The notes beneath the pieces were generated by a model. The model was given only the letters and a program-made list of their open reading frames with translations, was not told the origin of the DNA and searched no databases. The position numbers and the translations under genes were made by a program. A DNA stretch of 64,000 nucleotides from Cryptomeria japonica (taxonomy: Eukaryota > Streptophyta > Pinopsida > Cupressales > Cupressaceae): positions 722,451,649 to 722,515,648 of the forward strand of contig NC_081413.1 in the NCBI RefSeq assembly GCF_030272615.1, in the 5' to 3' direction. Every line of letters starts with the position of its first letter. Positions within the stretch are counted from its first letter, which is position 1. This document shows positions 11,561 to 21,814 of the stretch, piece by piece.

Positions 11561-13250
11561 ATCCATTCCAATATTGCAGCAATCTAAAAATGGGTCAAGA
11601 AGTAATTGTTCCACATAACAAGGAAGCAACATCTTCGAGTACACAATCCAAGGAAAAATCATTTGCCTCTATTCTGTCAAGTATGGAAAAACAAATGCAG
11701 CAAAGAGATCGAGGGAACAAAGAATAATCAATATCACAATTACCACTTTCTCCTAAATCCTTGGGAAAACCATCAAACTCTAAACAACAACCAACTGCGA
11801 AACATCTTCCAATATTTGATGGAGCATTCATTAGTGCTGGAACCTTATAAGAGGAAACAAAAGAAAAAGATGTGCTACAATGGCTATACAAAGATGAAGA
11901 AGTTCAACAAAAGGTCAACAATGTTAGAATACCTACAGAAAAATATGGAAAAGGATTCAACATTCTTTGAAGGATGGGATACACTGGAATAGGCCCTATA
12001 GGAAAACAAAAAGAAGGTATCTCAGAACCTATTCATCCTCATACTCAACAGACTATAGACAAAGTAGGTTTAGGGTATGGACAAGTCCTTATACCATAAG
12101 ACACATCTTTTAGTCAACAATAAGAGGAATATGAAAATAGACAAGAACAACTGGCAATTGAAAGGGAAGAAAAATCAGCTAAGCAACAAACAAACACAAA
12201 ATGGCAAAAGAAGAAAGCTTCAAATACACAAGATAAACAAACTAAAAACATCTCTCAAGCTGAAGCAGCATTAAATCTCAATCAAAACAAGAAAGAAGCT
12301 AATATAAATCCAAGAGAACCCATAAAAAGTTTGCAAAACTCAATCTCAGTCTTGAAGAGGTTGAATATGAAAGAGGAAAAAGTATAGCCAGAAAAGTGGA
12401 AGAAATGTTATATGACCAAATCTGTAGACTACAAGCTGCAAGTGATGCAGATTCTAATGAATGGGGACGGGATTACTATCACTCTAAAGAATCAAATGAA
12501 GAAAAATGATTTGAAGGAGATATAGAATTTGATATAGTTCACACGTATGCAAGACAAACATCAGGAATTAGTTCACTTGAATTAGAATCACATTCGGCTA
12601 ACTTGGACTTAACCGAGGACAATTAGGAACTTCTTACATGAGGTAATTCTGATGAGAGTACCATTTTAGACATCGATACACATATTGAAAACTTTGATAC
12701 CTCCATCATGACCCTTGAAACCCTCGAAACATCCCAACCTGAAGATCCCTTACCTCTAATCCACCTCGAGCTTATTGATTGGGAAAATCAAGGACATACT
12801 ACTATTGATACCTTTCCAAATGACCATACCATATATGTATATCTTAATGCAATCAAACCCATAACAAATTTAACCAGGAATTTCAAAAACACATCTTCCA
12901 GTCAAGTGGGTGTTAAATCTCCTAGTCGCAAAAGTGAAAATAAAGAAAACAATATCAGGTCTAATGCTGAAAACCATTTCTTGGCAACATTAGACCAGGA
13001 AAAAGTAAAAAGAAAGGACACATCTAATGGTGAAAACCTCCTTGAGGTGCCAGAAGATGGGGGATTTGACACTTTACCTGAGCATTATCAAGAAAGGTCA
13101 TCCATTTTGATCGAACCAACATAGGCAATTAACATTGGCACAAAAGAGAAACCAAAGATTCTTCATCCAGCAACATCTCTATCAGAGGTAGAAATGCAAC
13201 AATATGTGGAATTCTTCAAATGAAGGCAAATCAATTTTTCCTGGTCATAT
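11561..13250 (+). pseudogene. Protease-RT linker of element A with a G-patch-like segment
   Basis: This long linker is badly shifted and rich in Lys, Asn, Gln and Glu. Between about 11950 and 12080, in one frame, it reads GFNIL, a stop, then MGYTGIGPIGKQKEGISEPI and VGLGYG. The spaced glycines and aromatic residues resemble a G-patch, a nucleic-acid-binding module reported in retroelement polyproteins. An acidic open stretch follows (12708-13124). The region ends in FSWSYVDMPGLDPEL, the usual lead-in to gypsy RT. The G-patch assignment rests on pattern only. Confidence 0.55.
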
Positions 13251-13256
13251 GTAGAC

Positions 13257-13981
13257 ATGCCAGGGTTAGATCCAGAGCTTATTATGCATCACCTGAATGT
13301 TAATCTAGGAGACAAACTAGTCAAACAAAAATTAAGGAAAATGCATCTGCATATCACTCTTCTAGTCAAGGCAAAACTAAAGAAATTACTGGATGTCAAA
13401 TTTATCAGACCTGTAGCTTATCCTCAATGGGTATCCAACATTGTTCCTATTTCAAAACCAGATAAAAGCATCAGAATATGCATAGACTTCAGAGATCTTA
13501 ATAACGCATGTCCAAAGGATGACTTTCCTTTGCCTAACATCGACATCGTTGTAGATTTAACTGCTGGACACTCCATGTTTTCTTTAATGGATGGTTTCTC
13601 TAGATACAATCAGATCAAAATAGCACTCAAAGATCAAGAAAAAACAGCTTTCACGTGCCCATGGGGTACTTTCTACTGGAACATCATACCTTTTGGACTA
13701 AATAACACAGGTGCTACATATCAAAGAGCTATGACAACTATATTTCATGACATGATGCATACATTCATGGAAGACTATGTGGATGACATATTAGCTAAAT
13801 CATACAATAGAGAAGAACATATAGAGATACCGGAAAAGATCTTTGATAGGTTAGAACAATACAAGCTAAGGCTAAATCCTAAGAAATGTGTCTTTGGTGT
13901 CACTTCAGGAAAGCTATTGGGATACATTGTTTCAGCAAGAGGTATCAAAGTAGATCTAGCTAAGGAATCATGGAAATGGCA
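13257..13981 (+). pseudogene. Reverse transcriptase domain of element A
   Basis: This is a Ty3/gypsy RT, which copies element RNA into DNA in the particle. In order it shows LLDVKFIRPVAYPQWVSNIV, RICIDFRDLNNACPKDDFPL, FSLMDGFSRYNQI with the first catalytic Asp, TAFTCPWGTFYW, IPFGLNNTGATYQRAM, and the catalytic YVDD at 13776-13787. The C-terminal thumb part reads LRLNPKKCVFGV and GKLLGYIVSARGI. The frame is open for 249 codons from 13257, with all catalytic residues kept. A frameshift near 13975 joins it to the RNase H segment. Confidence 0.93.
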
Positions 13982-14470
13982 TCTCCCAAGAATATCAGTC
14001 AACTAAGATCACTACAAGGAAGACTCCAGTCAATCAGAAGATTGGTGGCTCAATTAGCAGATAAATGTCAACCATTTATTCACCTATTTCACAAACATGT
14101 TAATTTTAAATGGGACCATCAATGTGAAGAAGCATTCAACAAGATCAAGGCATATCTCATGCAACCACCTATTCTAATGTCACCAATTCTAGGAAAGCCA
14201 TTATTACTCTATGTGTCAACTACCGAAGCATCATTGGGAGTTTTGCTCACATACGAAGATAAGGAAGGAAAAGAACAAGCCATCTACTACATCAACAGAA
14301 CATTAGTGGGATACGAGGTTAACTAATCATCAACACAAAAAGCATGCTTGGCAGTAGTTTTTGTTTCTCAAAAACTACGACACTATCTACTATCTCACTC
14401 CATCAAGTTGATAGCTAAAATCGATCCTCTGAAGTATTTACTTAGCAAAGCCACATTGACATGACGACTA
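13970..14470 (+). pseudogene. RNase H domain of element A
   Basis: This continues the RT in another frame: LRSLQGRLQSIRRLVAQLADK (connection), FKWDHQCEEAFNKIKAYL, PLLLYVSTTEASLGVLL (first acidic position is Thr/Glu-like), EQAIYYINRTLVGYEV, then a TAA at 14324 and KACLAVVFVSQKLRHYLLSH. The domain would degrade RNA in RNA:DNA hybrids. A TGA at 14461 follows. Sequence and order match the gypsy RNase H, but the catalytic set looks weakened, as in other Tat-type elements that rely on the second RNase H. Confidence 0.8.
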
Positions 14471-15296
14471 GCAAAATGGATCATGATTCTAAGCGAGTTT
14501 GATATCAAATATGTTGACAAAAAAGCTATCAAGGGACAAGTCATCGCAGATCAACTAGCAGAGACACCACTTCAAGATGACCATCCTCTACAGATTGAAT
14601 TCCTAGATGTTGATATCCTAATAGTCACAACAAAAGTATGGCAACTATACTTTGATGGTTCATAAACACAACACGGATCAAGAGCAAGAATTTTGTTCAT
14701 CACACCACAACGGCATACAATCTCGAATGCATACAAATTATGCTTTCTATGTACAAACAATATAGCAGAGTATGAAGCATTGGTAACATGTATCAAAATG
14801 GTTGGAGAATGGAATATTAAACAACTTCAAGTCTTTGGAGACCCTCAGCTTGTCATTAATCAAATCAATGATGACTATCAAACAAAAGATGACAAACTCA
14901 TGCCTTACAAAAAGATGGTGGATGATATCAAGAAGTACTTTGTAGAAATAAATTTTGAACAAATTCCAAGAAATGACAACAAAGCGGCAGACACCATGGA
15001 TACACTTGCTTCTCTATTGCAGACACAGGAAAATCAACAGCGTTATGAATTCTTGGTTGAAGAGTTGTTTTATCTCGCCTTTAATTGTCCTGATTCCCAA
15101 ACCATCTATCAACTTATTGGACATGATTCCTCCCGCTATGGCCAAGCTTACACATACTTGAAAGACAATACCTTACCTCCTGATTTATCGAAAAACCAGA
15201 AGAGGAACTTTATCTGCCAATCCTCTCATTTTACTCTCGTTGTAGATACCCTATATAAACGAGATATAGACGATACTCTCTTAAGATGTCTTGAAT
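14471..15296 (+). pseudogene. Second (archaeal-like) RNase H of element A
   Basis: After a tether (FDIKYVDKKAIKGQVIADQL) the frame reads WQLYFDGS, a stop at 14663, then the body of a second RNase H: NNIAEYEALVTCIKMV, LQVFGDPQLVINQINDDY and FEQIPRNDNKAADTMDTLAS. The DGS, E, D and N/D residues of an RNase H fold are visible. A second RNase H of this sort, between RT and integrase, defines Tat-lineage gypsy elements. It is followed by the linker to integrase, ending at TAA 15296. Confidence 0.85.
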
Positions 15297-16374
15297 AAGA
15301 AGAATCTAAGAAGGATTTACATGAAGTCCATAATGACATTTGTGGCACTCATTCAAGTGGTCTTACGCTTTCGAAAAAACTCATACGCTTGGGCTACTAT
15401 TGGCCGACTATGGAACGAGATTCTTTTAAGATAGCAAGAACATGCAAACAATGTCAAATCCATGAGAACTTGGTCCATGCACTAGCACAAGAACTTCATG
15501 CTTTAGCAACATCTTGGCCTTTTTTGTCAATGGGGTTTGGATCTAGTAGGAAAGATAAATCCTTCCTCATCTAATGGACACAAATTCATTCTGGTGGCTA
15601 CAAAATATTTCACAAAATGGATTGAAGTGGTACCTCTCATCAACATCACAGGAAAACAAATTGTTGCATTTATCTTGAATTATATCATTTGTCGCTATGG
15701 AATACCAATGACCATCATCACTGATAATGGGCGACCATTCAAGAATTAGGATGTATAAGAGCTATGTGAGAAGTTCAAAATCTAGCACAGATTCTCAACA
15801 CAATATTATCCACAGGGAAATGGATAGGCAGAAGCTTCTAACAAAATTATTCTGAAAATCCTCAAAAAGACAGTGAATGATACTGAAAAAGAATGGCATA
15901 TTCAACTAAACCCCGCTCTATGGGCCTATCGCACCACTATCCGCACACCGATAGGTGCCACACCTTTCTCTCTTGTATATGGATCAAAAGCCATATTTCC
16001 AATTGAAGTAGAGATACCCTCTCTACGTGTATCACTAAAAGGTCTAATCCCAGATGAAGAACAAAGAGTATCTAGACTACAAGAGTTAGAACTGATCCAT
16101 GAACAAAGACAAAATGCCTTTGATCATCTAAAGGTATATCAACAAAGAATGTGTCGAAGCTATAATCACAAGGTTAAACCATGAATCTTTCAAGTGACAG
16201 AACTAGTGCTAAAAGAAAATCCACGCAACCAGGCAGATCGAGAAAAGAAAGGAAAATTTGAACCAGACTGGTTAGGTCCATTTGTGGTCACAACAATATT
16301 TGGGTTAGGAGAATATCAGCTATCAACATAGGAAAGCGATCGACTTGAAGAACCTATCAATAGCATGCACCTGA
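15297..16374 (+). pseudogene. Integrase of element A
   Basis: The N-terminal HHCC zinc domain reads HEVHNDICGTH and CKQCQIH (15319-15470). The catalytic core, after a shift near 15540, reads LDLVGKINPSSS (first Asp), ITDNGRPFKN (second Asp, near 15720) and, after stops, EASNKII (Glu, near 15831), then [20 protein letters not shown]. The C-terminal module has FEPDWLGPFVV, a GPF/Y motif. No chromodomain follows. Integrase inserts the cDNA into the host genome. Several stops (near 15747, 15784, 15826) inactivate it. Confidence 0.9.
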
Positions 16375-16725
16375 AAAAATTCTATGTCTCAAAAATCAGA
16401 AAAATAAAAAAATAGTGAAAAATCAGAAAAAAAAAAGAAAAAAAAAGTGAAAAATAAAAAAAAATCCAAAATAGTGAAAAAGAAGCAAATCCAAAAAGAT
16501 CAAATATTAGAAAAAGTGCAATAAAAACAGATGGTGAAAACTTGGAAACAGGTGCTATCTGTCTGCTAGCTCTTCCATCTATTAGTTCATGCATTCTTTT
16601 CGCTTGCATTCATTCTTCCATTAGCTCTATACATGACCATCATCAAGCATTTGTACATACACAAACATCTCAGGTGGCTTCTTACCATGGTTTGGATCAT
16701 TGGACATATCATAATAACTTTATTT

Positions 16726-16800
16726 CTAGGCTGGGGCCAAAATCCTACACCTAGTTGGGGGAAAAATCCTACACCTAGCTAGGGGCAAAACTCTTGGTCA
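16726..16800 (+). repeat. Three G-rich 24-25 bp repeats
   Basis: Copies begin at 16726, 16751 and 16775, each with ctag, then a run of four or five G, then aaaatcctacac (the third copy is partial). The G-runs look like polypurine tracts but lie 1.4 kb before the LTR. Confidence 0.6.
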
Positions 16801-17695
16801 TTTTGAGCTTAATCTAACAAGTAGAACAACGGTTAGACAACTCTTATCAAGCAAAAACTGAGACACATCATTGAACATGAGATCAAACTATCAACTATCA
16901 AGCTATCACAAAATCAATCTAAGCACATCACACACCTTTCAGTGGATAATACCTTTTTGGATAATGATTTTAACATGATTGTTCAACTTTTCTATATTGA
17001 TTTTTGCTATCATGATTTCTGAGTGACTCTAGGATGTCTTGTACTAGAGGAACAAGGAAGAAACATGATATTTTTCTTGTCTGTTGTCTGAAAATTAATC
17101 ATTAATATGTGCAAATTTGTCTCGGGACATGATCATCGGAGTATCATTGAAGACATTTCTGATTTACATATTGAAATGATTAATACTACCTGTTTTATGC
17201 AAGAAACACTCAGGTCATCTCGGTTCAATTATACCTCAATGCTTGTGTTAACTTGCTATATCAAAATCCAGTAAAGAAGTGCTCAGGTCATCATGGTTTA
17301 ATTATACCATCGATGTTTGCACTCACTTTCCACATTTCAAAAGCTCAATGATGACAAAAAATGCAAAATAATCCAGTGACTGGTCTGGTCATAGCTTTGC
17401 ATTTGCATTTTAGCTCGCATTTCATTCTTGCATGGGATCATAAAGGCTCCTTTTATCCAAGGTTAAATCTATCGTAGGAATCATCAAGTATCATCACAAG
17501 TGTATACGCAATCAGAATAATGACCCAAATCTCTTCAGATATTGTCGACGCAATGAAAATCTTATGCTATCTTTCTCAATAGAATCAACAATCAGCATAT
17601 CCAAAATTTCTGCAACTTGATATCAACAAAATGTCAGTTCTTTATCAATCAACCTTATCAAATCAAATCAATCAATCAAACCTAATCACTCTATC

Positions 17696-17880
17696 ATGTC
17701 TTATATAGGATAAATCCTTCCTGAAACCAGATGATCTAATTCAGATTCATGTCTTATACATGATGTATCCTTCCTGAAACCAGACATTTTGATCATGTCT
17801 TATATAGGATGAATCCTTCCTGAAACCAGATGCTTTGATCATCGTTGTCTTATACAGGATGAATCCTTCCTGAAACCAGA
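17696..17880 (+). repeat. Four copies of a 35-bp motif in the 3' region of A
   Basis: Units start near 17696, 17749, 17793 and 17844 and share 'gtcttatayaggatgaatc' (with small changes) and 'ccttcctgaaaccag'. Spacing is 44-53 bp. Weaker relatives lie in element C at 29532-29565 and 32801-32878. Confidence 0.75.
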
Positions 17881-18178
17881 TTGAATCTAGATCTTATCAA
17901 TCTAATCAATCAAGATTTTTTAATCTTACCAATATAATCAATCAAGCTAATCAAAGAACTCACATTTTCATCAACCACAGTTGCAGAGATCAAATAAAAT
18001 CTATTGGGATATCATATCAATCTCACAAAAACTCCAAAGATCAATTATCTCAATTGATCTCTCGAGGGGGCATCATCATACCAGAATTTAGCAATCAAGA
18101 GCTGGGGCATCCTATCAAATCAATATCATCATAAAATGAGATTATTCTTTGAATCAACGCATCATCACACCTCGCTTC

Positions 18179-18192
18179 AAAGAGGGGCAAAA
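18179..18192 (+). promoter_or_regulatory. Polypurine tract of element A
   Basis: aaagaggggcaaaa abuts the 3' LTR. The same tract (caaagaggggcaaa) precedes the 3' LTR of element C at 35014-35028. Confidence 0.85.
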
Positions 18193-19213
18193 TGTATACA
18201 CCTAAAAATGATCTGAAGTAATTAATTAAATAAGCAATTATTTAATTAATCTCCCTCCCCAATTTAATTGAATTCACTAAGCAATTTGATTAAATTCCTC
18301 TTCATCTACTTATTAATAAATCTAAGGATTTATTTAATAGGTTCATTTCACCCCTTTAATTAATTAATTCAAATTAATTAATTCCCTCCATCCAAAATCA
18401 TTTCTTCTAAATCCTTTAATTAATTAAAACAAATCAAATCCATGAGTTGTTGAGATTAATTATCCTTTTCATATTATTTGAATTTTTAAATTCAAATTCT
18501 CCTAACTTATACCACTCCTAAACCCAACCATTCCTAAACCTAACCCATTCTACCTACCACCATGTCCCCTTTCATCTAACATCTTCTAGAACCTTTGTGA
18601 CACTTGTCACCAAGTGTTCCCTTTCATCCAACCCTTCTAGAAGCCTCTTGACACTTGTCACCATAGAGATGATAGATGTTCCCTTTAATCCAACCCACTT
18701 TTCCAACCTCCTCCAATTTAACCATTGATATCTTCTAATCAATCTTGACCATTGATTCTTGCCACATCATCCCTAGCCTTGGGAAATCCTATAAATAGAC
18801 CTCATTTTGAGCAATATGGATCCCATCTCATTTTCATCTTATGCATTATTATTATAGGCATCTAGCTTCTAGTTTATCATTCTTAGCAGTGTTATCATGC
18901 TCAATTTTAGCTTAATTGCATCTTAATCTTAGTTCATTTTCTAGATCAATCATGAACTCATATAGCTTAATCATGCTATTCTTGCTAGATCATGCATTTT
19001 CACCATTCAAATCCTCCATCTAAGTGTAGTCAAGTCACTGGAATATGCATAATCAGATCTGAGAGCATTTTTCATACTCGCATTTACTAGGAGGCAATAA
19101 GTCGGTTAGCTATGGTTTTACATTTCTTGGATTTAAATCTTATAACCATGCTTGTAATGATTTATTGAGTGCACTGTGGTTGCAGGTACATGTACACTTC
19201 ACAGAGCACGACA
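18193..19213 (+). repeat. 3' LTR of element A (1021 bp)
   Basis: Starts TGTATACACC and ends GCACGACA, with a TATA box at 18789-18798. About 4% different from 5990-7015 by hand count, plus a few small indels. The target duplication AGATG follows at 19214-19218. Confidence 0.93.
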
Positions 19214-19218
19214 AGATG

Positions 19219-20458
19219 CATGAAAACTACTAATTTGCCATTACATTCAAAAGAAGGATGAATCCAACAGATCCAATTCCCAAATCAAGGATGATAAGGA
19301 CTCAATACTAATTGGATTCAAGGGGGTGTGAATTTGTTTGCCTTCTTTTGTGAGTTGAAATGCTAAAATTATGTTAAAGTGTTGAAAATGAAGGTAAAAA
19401 TGTGGAAATAGTGAGCTATAGTCGGCAAATTTTTACACACACCTAGATCTGAGAAATATAAGTGGATTCAAACCTAATCCCCCAAAAATCTCAAAAAATG
19501 TCAAGACCGGAGTGCCCATCACCTTGGTCCTCCTAATTTTTTGCATGCTAAAGAGGGTTGATTCGTATATGCAAATAATGTCTATTCTAAAGAGTACAAC
19601 TTTATACCTATTTCCTATACATAGAATGAAGGGGAGATAGGTTGGGAATAGGGGTTTGCCTAAGTCAAACCTCGGTTTAGGAATTAACCTTGATTGGAAT
19701 GTTGCAAATACTGAAATAAATAATGGAATGATATACCTCAGATATGCAATGATTAATAATGATGCTTTGCTTCTTGAATGTAATCACATGTATGTTGTAT
19801 GAAATGGCATGAACATGACAAAACCTTAATCACACACACATTCTTGCATATGAATGTTCTAATTTTCTCCACAATGGTTGATATTGACTTGATGAGTGCT
19901 TGATGTGTTGATTGAAGACTTCACATAACCTGCACTTTCACTTCACAAGAGGATCCTTCAATTGTTTGAGTTGTTGGATCCCTCAAATGAGGAAAGGAAA
20001 GACTATATATATGAAACCCTAACTTTGTTTTTTATCATAGGCTGACCTATAAATGATATAATTTCATACCAAATCGGATTTAAACATTATAATACCACCA
20101 AAACATGATCCTGAAATTTGGGGAGAAAAAGTTGGGATCAACTTTTTTTCCAATTTTTTAGTGATGCAAGGTATCAAGATTATAAAGTCAACCCCATGTG
20201 GATATGACAATTCAAGGCATTTAGATATGCGAAATTGGGCCTTGAAGGTTGAAATGGGACAAATTAGGGCTTTTGATGAAAAAATTAATTGAAAGAATAA
20301 AATAAAAAGAGGCACACTTAGAATTAAGGGCCCACTTTTATGATGTGTAGAAGGATGAAATAGGACCTTAAATTAAAATAAATTAATTAATTAAATTCTT
20401 AAAGGGAAATTAAAATGCAAGATGCAACACACTAAGGCGGGTGCTAACCTAAGCATGG
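19219..20458. other. Body of insertion I, no gene seen
   Basis: About 1.2 kb of AT-rich sequence with no coding motif. It joins 5952-5984 when element A is removed. An open frame at 20064-20315 on the minus strand has no recognisable motif. Confidence 0.5.
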
Positions 20459-20489
20459 AATTGTACCACCCAATTAAGGGTGTACAATT
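20459..20489. other. Subterminal hairpin of insertion I
   Basis: The arms aattgtac(c)accc and gggtgtacaatt pair over about 12 bp with one bulge and a short AT loop. The hairpin ends 11 bases before the right edge of insertion I, the spacing seen at Helitron 3' ends. Confidence 0.6.
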
Positions 20490-20505
20490 TATGACGTTAT
20501 AGATC

Positions 20506-21457
20506 TGAAAGTTCAAAGCAAGGCATAAAGAAGTTAACAAAGAGTTGAAACAAGAAAATGATATTGTTGTGTCTAAAGATGTATATTGAAGAGAGAAAGA
20601 AAGTGGAAGAAAGTCTGAAGGACATAATCAATCAAAAGACAGAAGAATGTGGAACATGAAACAAGAAATCATGAAGCTGAAGTCAGAAGCAAAATAAATC
20701 ATGAACCTGCAATCAGAAGCAAAAAAAAATCATGAAGTTGAAGTCAGAAGAAAAAGTCATTGAAAGCAATGCATATTTGGATAAACTGTTGGAAATGCAA
20801 AAATATCATAAAGATAAAGAAGGATTAGGTTTTCAATTTGGAGAATGTTCAAATCAGAATGACAAAGGGAAAGGCAAAGAACAAAAGGTGGAAGATGAAA
20901 ACAAACCCGAAGATGCAACCAAGGCCCTAAATCAAGTACCTATTGCAAATAAATCATCAGTTCCTCAACCAAATGCTCAAAGGTACCCATCATTCATTGT
21001 TTATTGGTTTCATTTCAAAATTTTTGGACATAAGGCTATAGAATGCAACCGTAAAATAAATCAAAATACTTAATGCTTTAATTGTAGAATTTTTTGACAC
21101 ATGGCTAATAAATGCAGTAATCAAGGTATGAATAGAAGCTATAGACCATTTGTGAATAGATTAAATGGATCACTTATGAATAATCCATTTCATGATAATT
21201 TTCATACATGCTATGGTTTTGGTCGTAAATCTAATCAATGTAGATCTAGAACAAATTCAGTGAATGTAGGACATAGGAATATCAAGTGTCACAATTGCAA
21301 CGAGTTTGGACATTTTACTAATAAGTGCAGGAATGTGATAGCTCTAGAAAAATTAGATGAATCTAAGAAGACTATTGTTATGGTATGGAGAAAGAAGGAA
21401 GAGAATGTGTCTACTGTGCTCAAGTCTGGTACAAGTGCATCATTCTCTGGAAATTGA
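20506..21457 (+). pseudogene. Element B ORF1, coiled coil and four zinc-knuckle part
   Basis: Continues ORF1 after the insertion. It shows a charged coiled coil, then LDKLLEMQKYHKDKEGLGF near 20777-20835 (the L..Q..DK.GLGF motif of copia gag proteins), a basic linker, and four CCHC-type knuckles. The first two are damaged (WFHFKIFGHKAIEC, and CFNCRIF-stop-HMANKC near 21070-21118). The third is CYGFGRKSNQC and the fourth, CHNCNEFGHFTNKC near 21288-21330, is intact. Knuckles bind nucleic acid in retroelement particles. The ORF ends with TGA at 21455. A frameshift and stops lie in the first 230 bases. Element F has the same order of parts. Confidence 0.75.
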
Positions 21458-21814
21458 TCTGGTAGCATTGGCTTAGGGGTAATCTTAAAAAAAATCTATT
21501 TGTCCCCCTCTTCAGCAAGAGTTACATGTTGTGGGTTTGGCATGTTGGTATTGATATTGGCATTGGCGTTGGTGTTGGTGTTGGTGTTTGTGTGCTCTGG
21601 TAGATTAGATATGCAGAGTGCATTTGATGGCATCATTATGATAAGACAATTTTTAGCAAGAAAACCCAAGGCATATCAAGCAAGTTAAATATAAAGATCT
21701 GTGATCATTCTTGACATTGTGTGTTCAAGAGTCTAAAGAGGAAGAGCAGTTGAGGCATAGAAGAAGAATCAAAGTAGGATTAGCAAAAAGAGGTATTTAT
21801 TTCATTTATTTTCT

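Larger units (their letters stand above)
16375..18178 (+). other. 3' untranslated region of element A
   Basis: About 1.8 kb with no coding evidence. It starts with an A-rich tract (16381-16530), continues with G-rich near-repeats (16726-16800), a 73-bp imperfect duplication containing 'caggtcatc' (17211 and 17284), and the four-copy motif at 17696-17880. Element C has a matching A-rich tract at 31766-31830 and a similar 3' region. Confidence 0.6.
5985..19218 (+). mobile_element. Tat-like Ty3/gypsy retrotransposon A, complete but decayed
   Basis: Two LTRs (5990-7015 and 18193-19213) are flanked by the perfect 5-bp duplication AGATG (5985-5989 and 19214-19218). Between them lie a primer site, a 2-kb leader, gag, protease, RT, RNase H, a second RNase H, integrase, a 1.8-kb 3' region and a polypurine tract. 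The second RNase H after the classical one is the hallmark of the Tat branch. By eye the LTRs differ at roughly 40 of 1026 positions, about 4%. Reading frames change at least four times and contain many stops, so this copy cannot make its own proteins. Confidence 0.92.
5952..20500. mobile_element. Insertion I of unclassified type in ORF1 of element B, hosting element A
   Basis: The own sequence of I is 5952-5984 plus 19219-20500 (about 1.3 kb); the rest is element A. The B reading frame is continuous when I is removed. AGATC lies on both sides (5947-5951 and 20501-20505), which may be a 5-bp target duplication. Alternatively the element starts TC (5950) at an A/T target and ends about 11 bases after a subterminal hairpin (20459-20489), which is Helitron-like; the usual CTRR end is not present. 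No coding capacity was seen in it. Confidence 0.55.

Noticed and set aside
21500-21688. A short hydrophobic frame with valine/leucine runs (near 21540-21600) as a membrane protein
   Set aside because: It comes from a ggtgttggt-type simple repeat between ORF1 and ORF2 of B and has no counterpart in element F.
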